The notes under the pieces: generated by a model | What the model was told of the DNA's origin: nothing | Databases searched by the model: none | What the model saw: the letters and a program-made list of their open reading frames with translations, nothing else | Assembly: GCA_000715685.1 (NCBI GenBank) | Contig: KL569380.1 | Span: forward strand, 77,781 to 84,206 | Direction: 5' to 3' | DNA length: 6,426 bases | Source of the DNA: Streptomyces lilacinus | GTDB taxonomy: Bacteria; Actinomycetota; Actinomycetes; Streptomycetales; Streptomycetaceae | Made by a program: the position numbers and the translations under genes | Shown: in pieces, positions 6,370 to 6,426 of the stretch | Position numbering within the stretch: the stretch's first letter is position 1 | Layout: each line of letters opens with the position of its first letter

Positions 6370-6426
6370 ATGAGGAGCGTGCGGGACGACCAGCTTGTAC
6401 GGCCCACCGTCGAGGACGAGGTGGCC
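6370..6426 (+). CDS. N-terminal fragment of an unidentified protein
   Basis: An ATG at 6370 opens 19 codons to the window end: MRSVRDDQLVRPTVEDEVA. AGGA (6359-6362) lies 7 nt upstream. The fragment is charged and hydrophilic, with no recognisable motif. In related actinobacterial loci the gene after this PBP often encodes a polytopic membrane protein of the GT87/DUF2029 type (M. tuberculosis Rv0051 lies next to ponA1). That would be a guess from position only. Confidence 0.65.
   Translation, partial: MRSVRDDQLVRPTVEDEVA

Overview
The window is high-GC DNA with strong third-position GC bias. It encodes a myo-inositol-1-phosphate synthase, a PadR regulator and a class A penicillin-binding protein (PBP) with a Ser/Pro/Ala-rich tail. 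Together these point to a Streptomyces or close relative. The gene order also resembles the conserved actinobacterial ino1 / padR / ponA neighbourhood, which in Mycobacterium tuberculosis is Rv0046c, Rv0047c and Rv0050.

Layout. Positions 1-64 (-) hold the first codons of an unidentified proline-rich protein. Positions 175-1420 (-) hold an MFS-type exporter. A strong hairpin at 1440-1478 separates it from ino1 (1499-2581, -). padR (2631-3218, -) lies 49 nt upstream of ino1 and probably shares its transcript. Positions 3219-3635 form a divergent regulatory region. It contains a perfect 21-bp palindrome within a run of three 13-bp repeats, a likely PadR-type operator, and then a GC-rich structured leader. 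The PBP gene (3636-6207, +) follows. After it come an 18-bp palindrome, a 15-bp-stem terminator, and the start of another + strand gene at 6370.

The most important observation is technical. Two places (242-264 and 3668-3694) carry truncated, head-to-head copies of the Tn5/Nextera mosaic end (CTGTCTCTTATACACAT followed by the reverse of its tail). These are sequencing-adapter remnants joining contig ends, not biology. The first shifts the frame of the MFS gene near its C-terminus. The second shifts the frame of the PBP gene after its tenth codon. Both genes are probably intact in the organism, but an unknown length of sequence is missing or wrong at each junction.

How the genes may work together: Ino1 makes the inositol phosphate precursor used for phosphatidylinositol and mycothiol. 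The PBP polymerises and cross-links peptidoglycan. The PadR protein is well placed to control itself, ino1 and perhaps the divergent PBP gene. I see no evidence of a novel multi-gene system. The biologically open items are the intergenic palindromes and the PBP leader.
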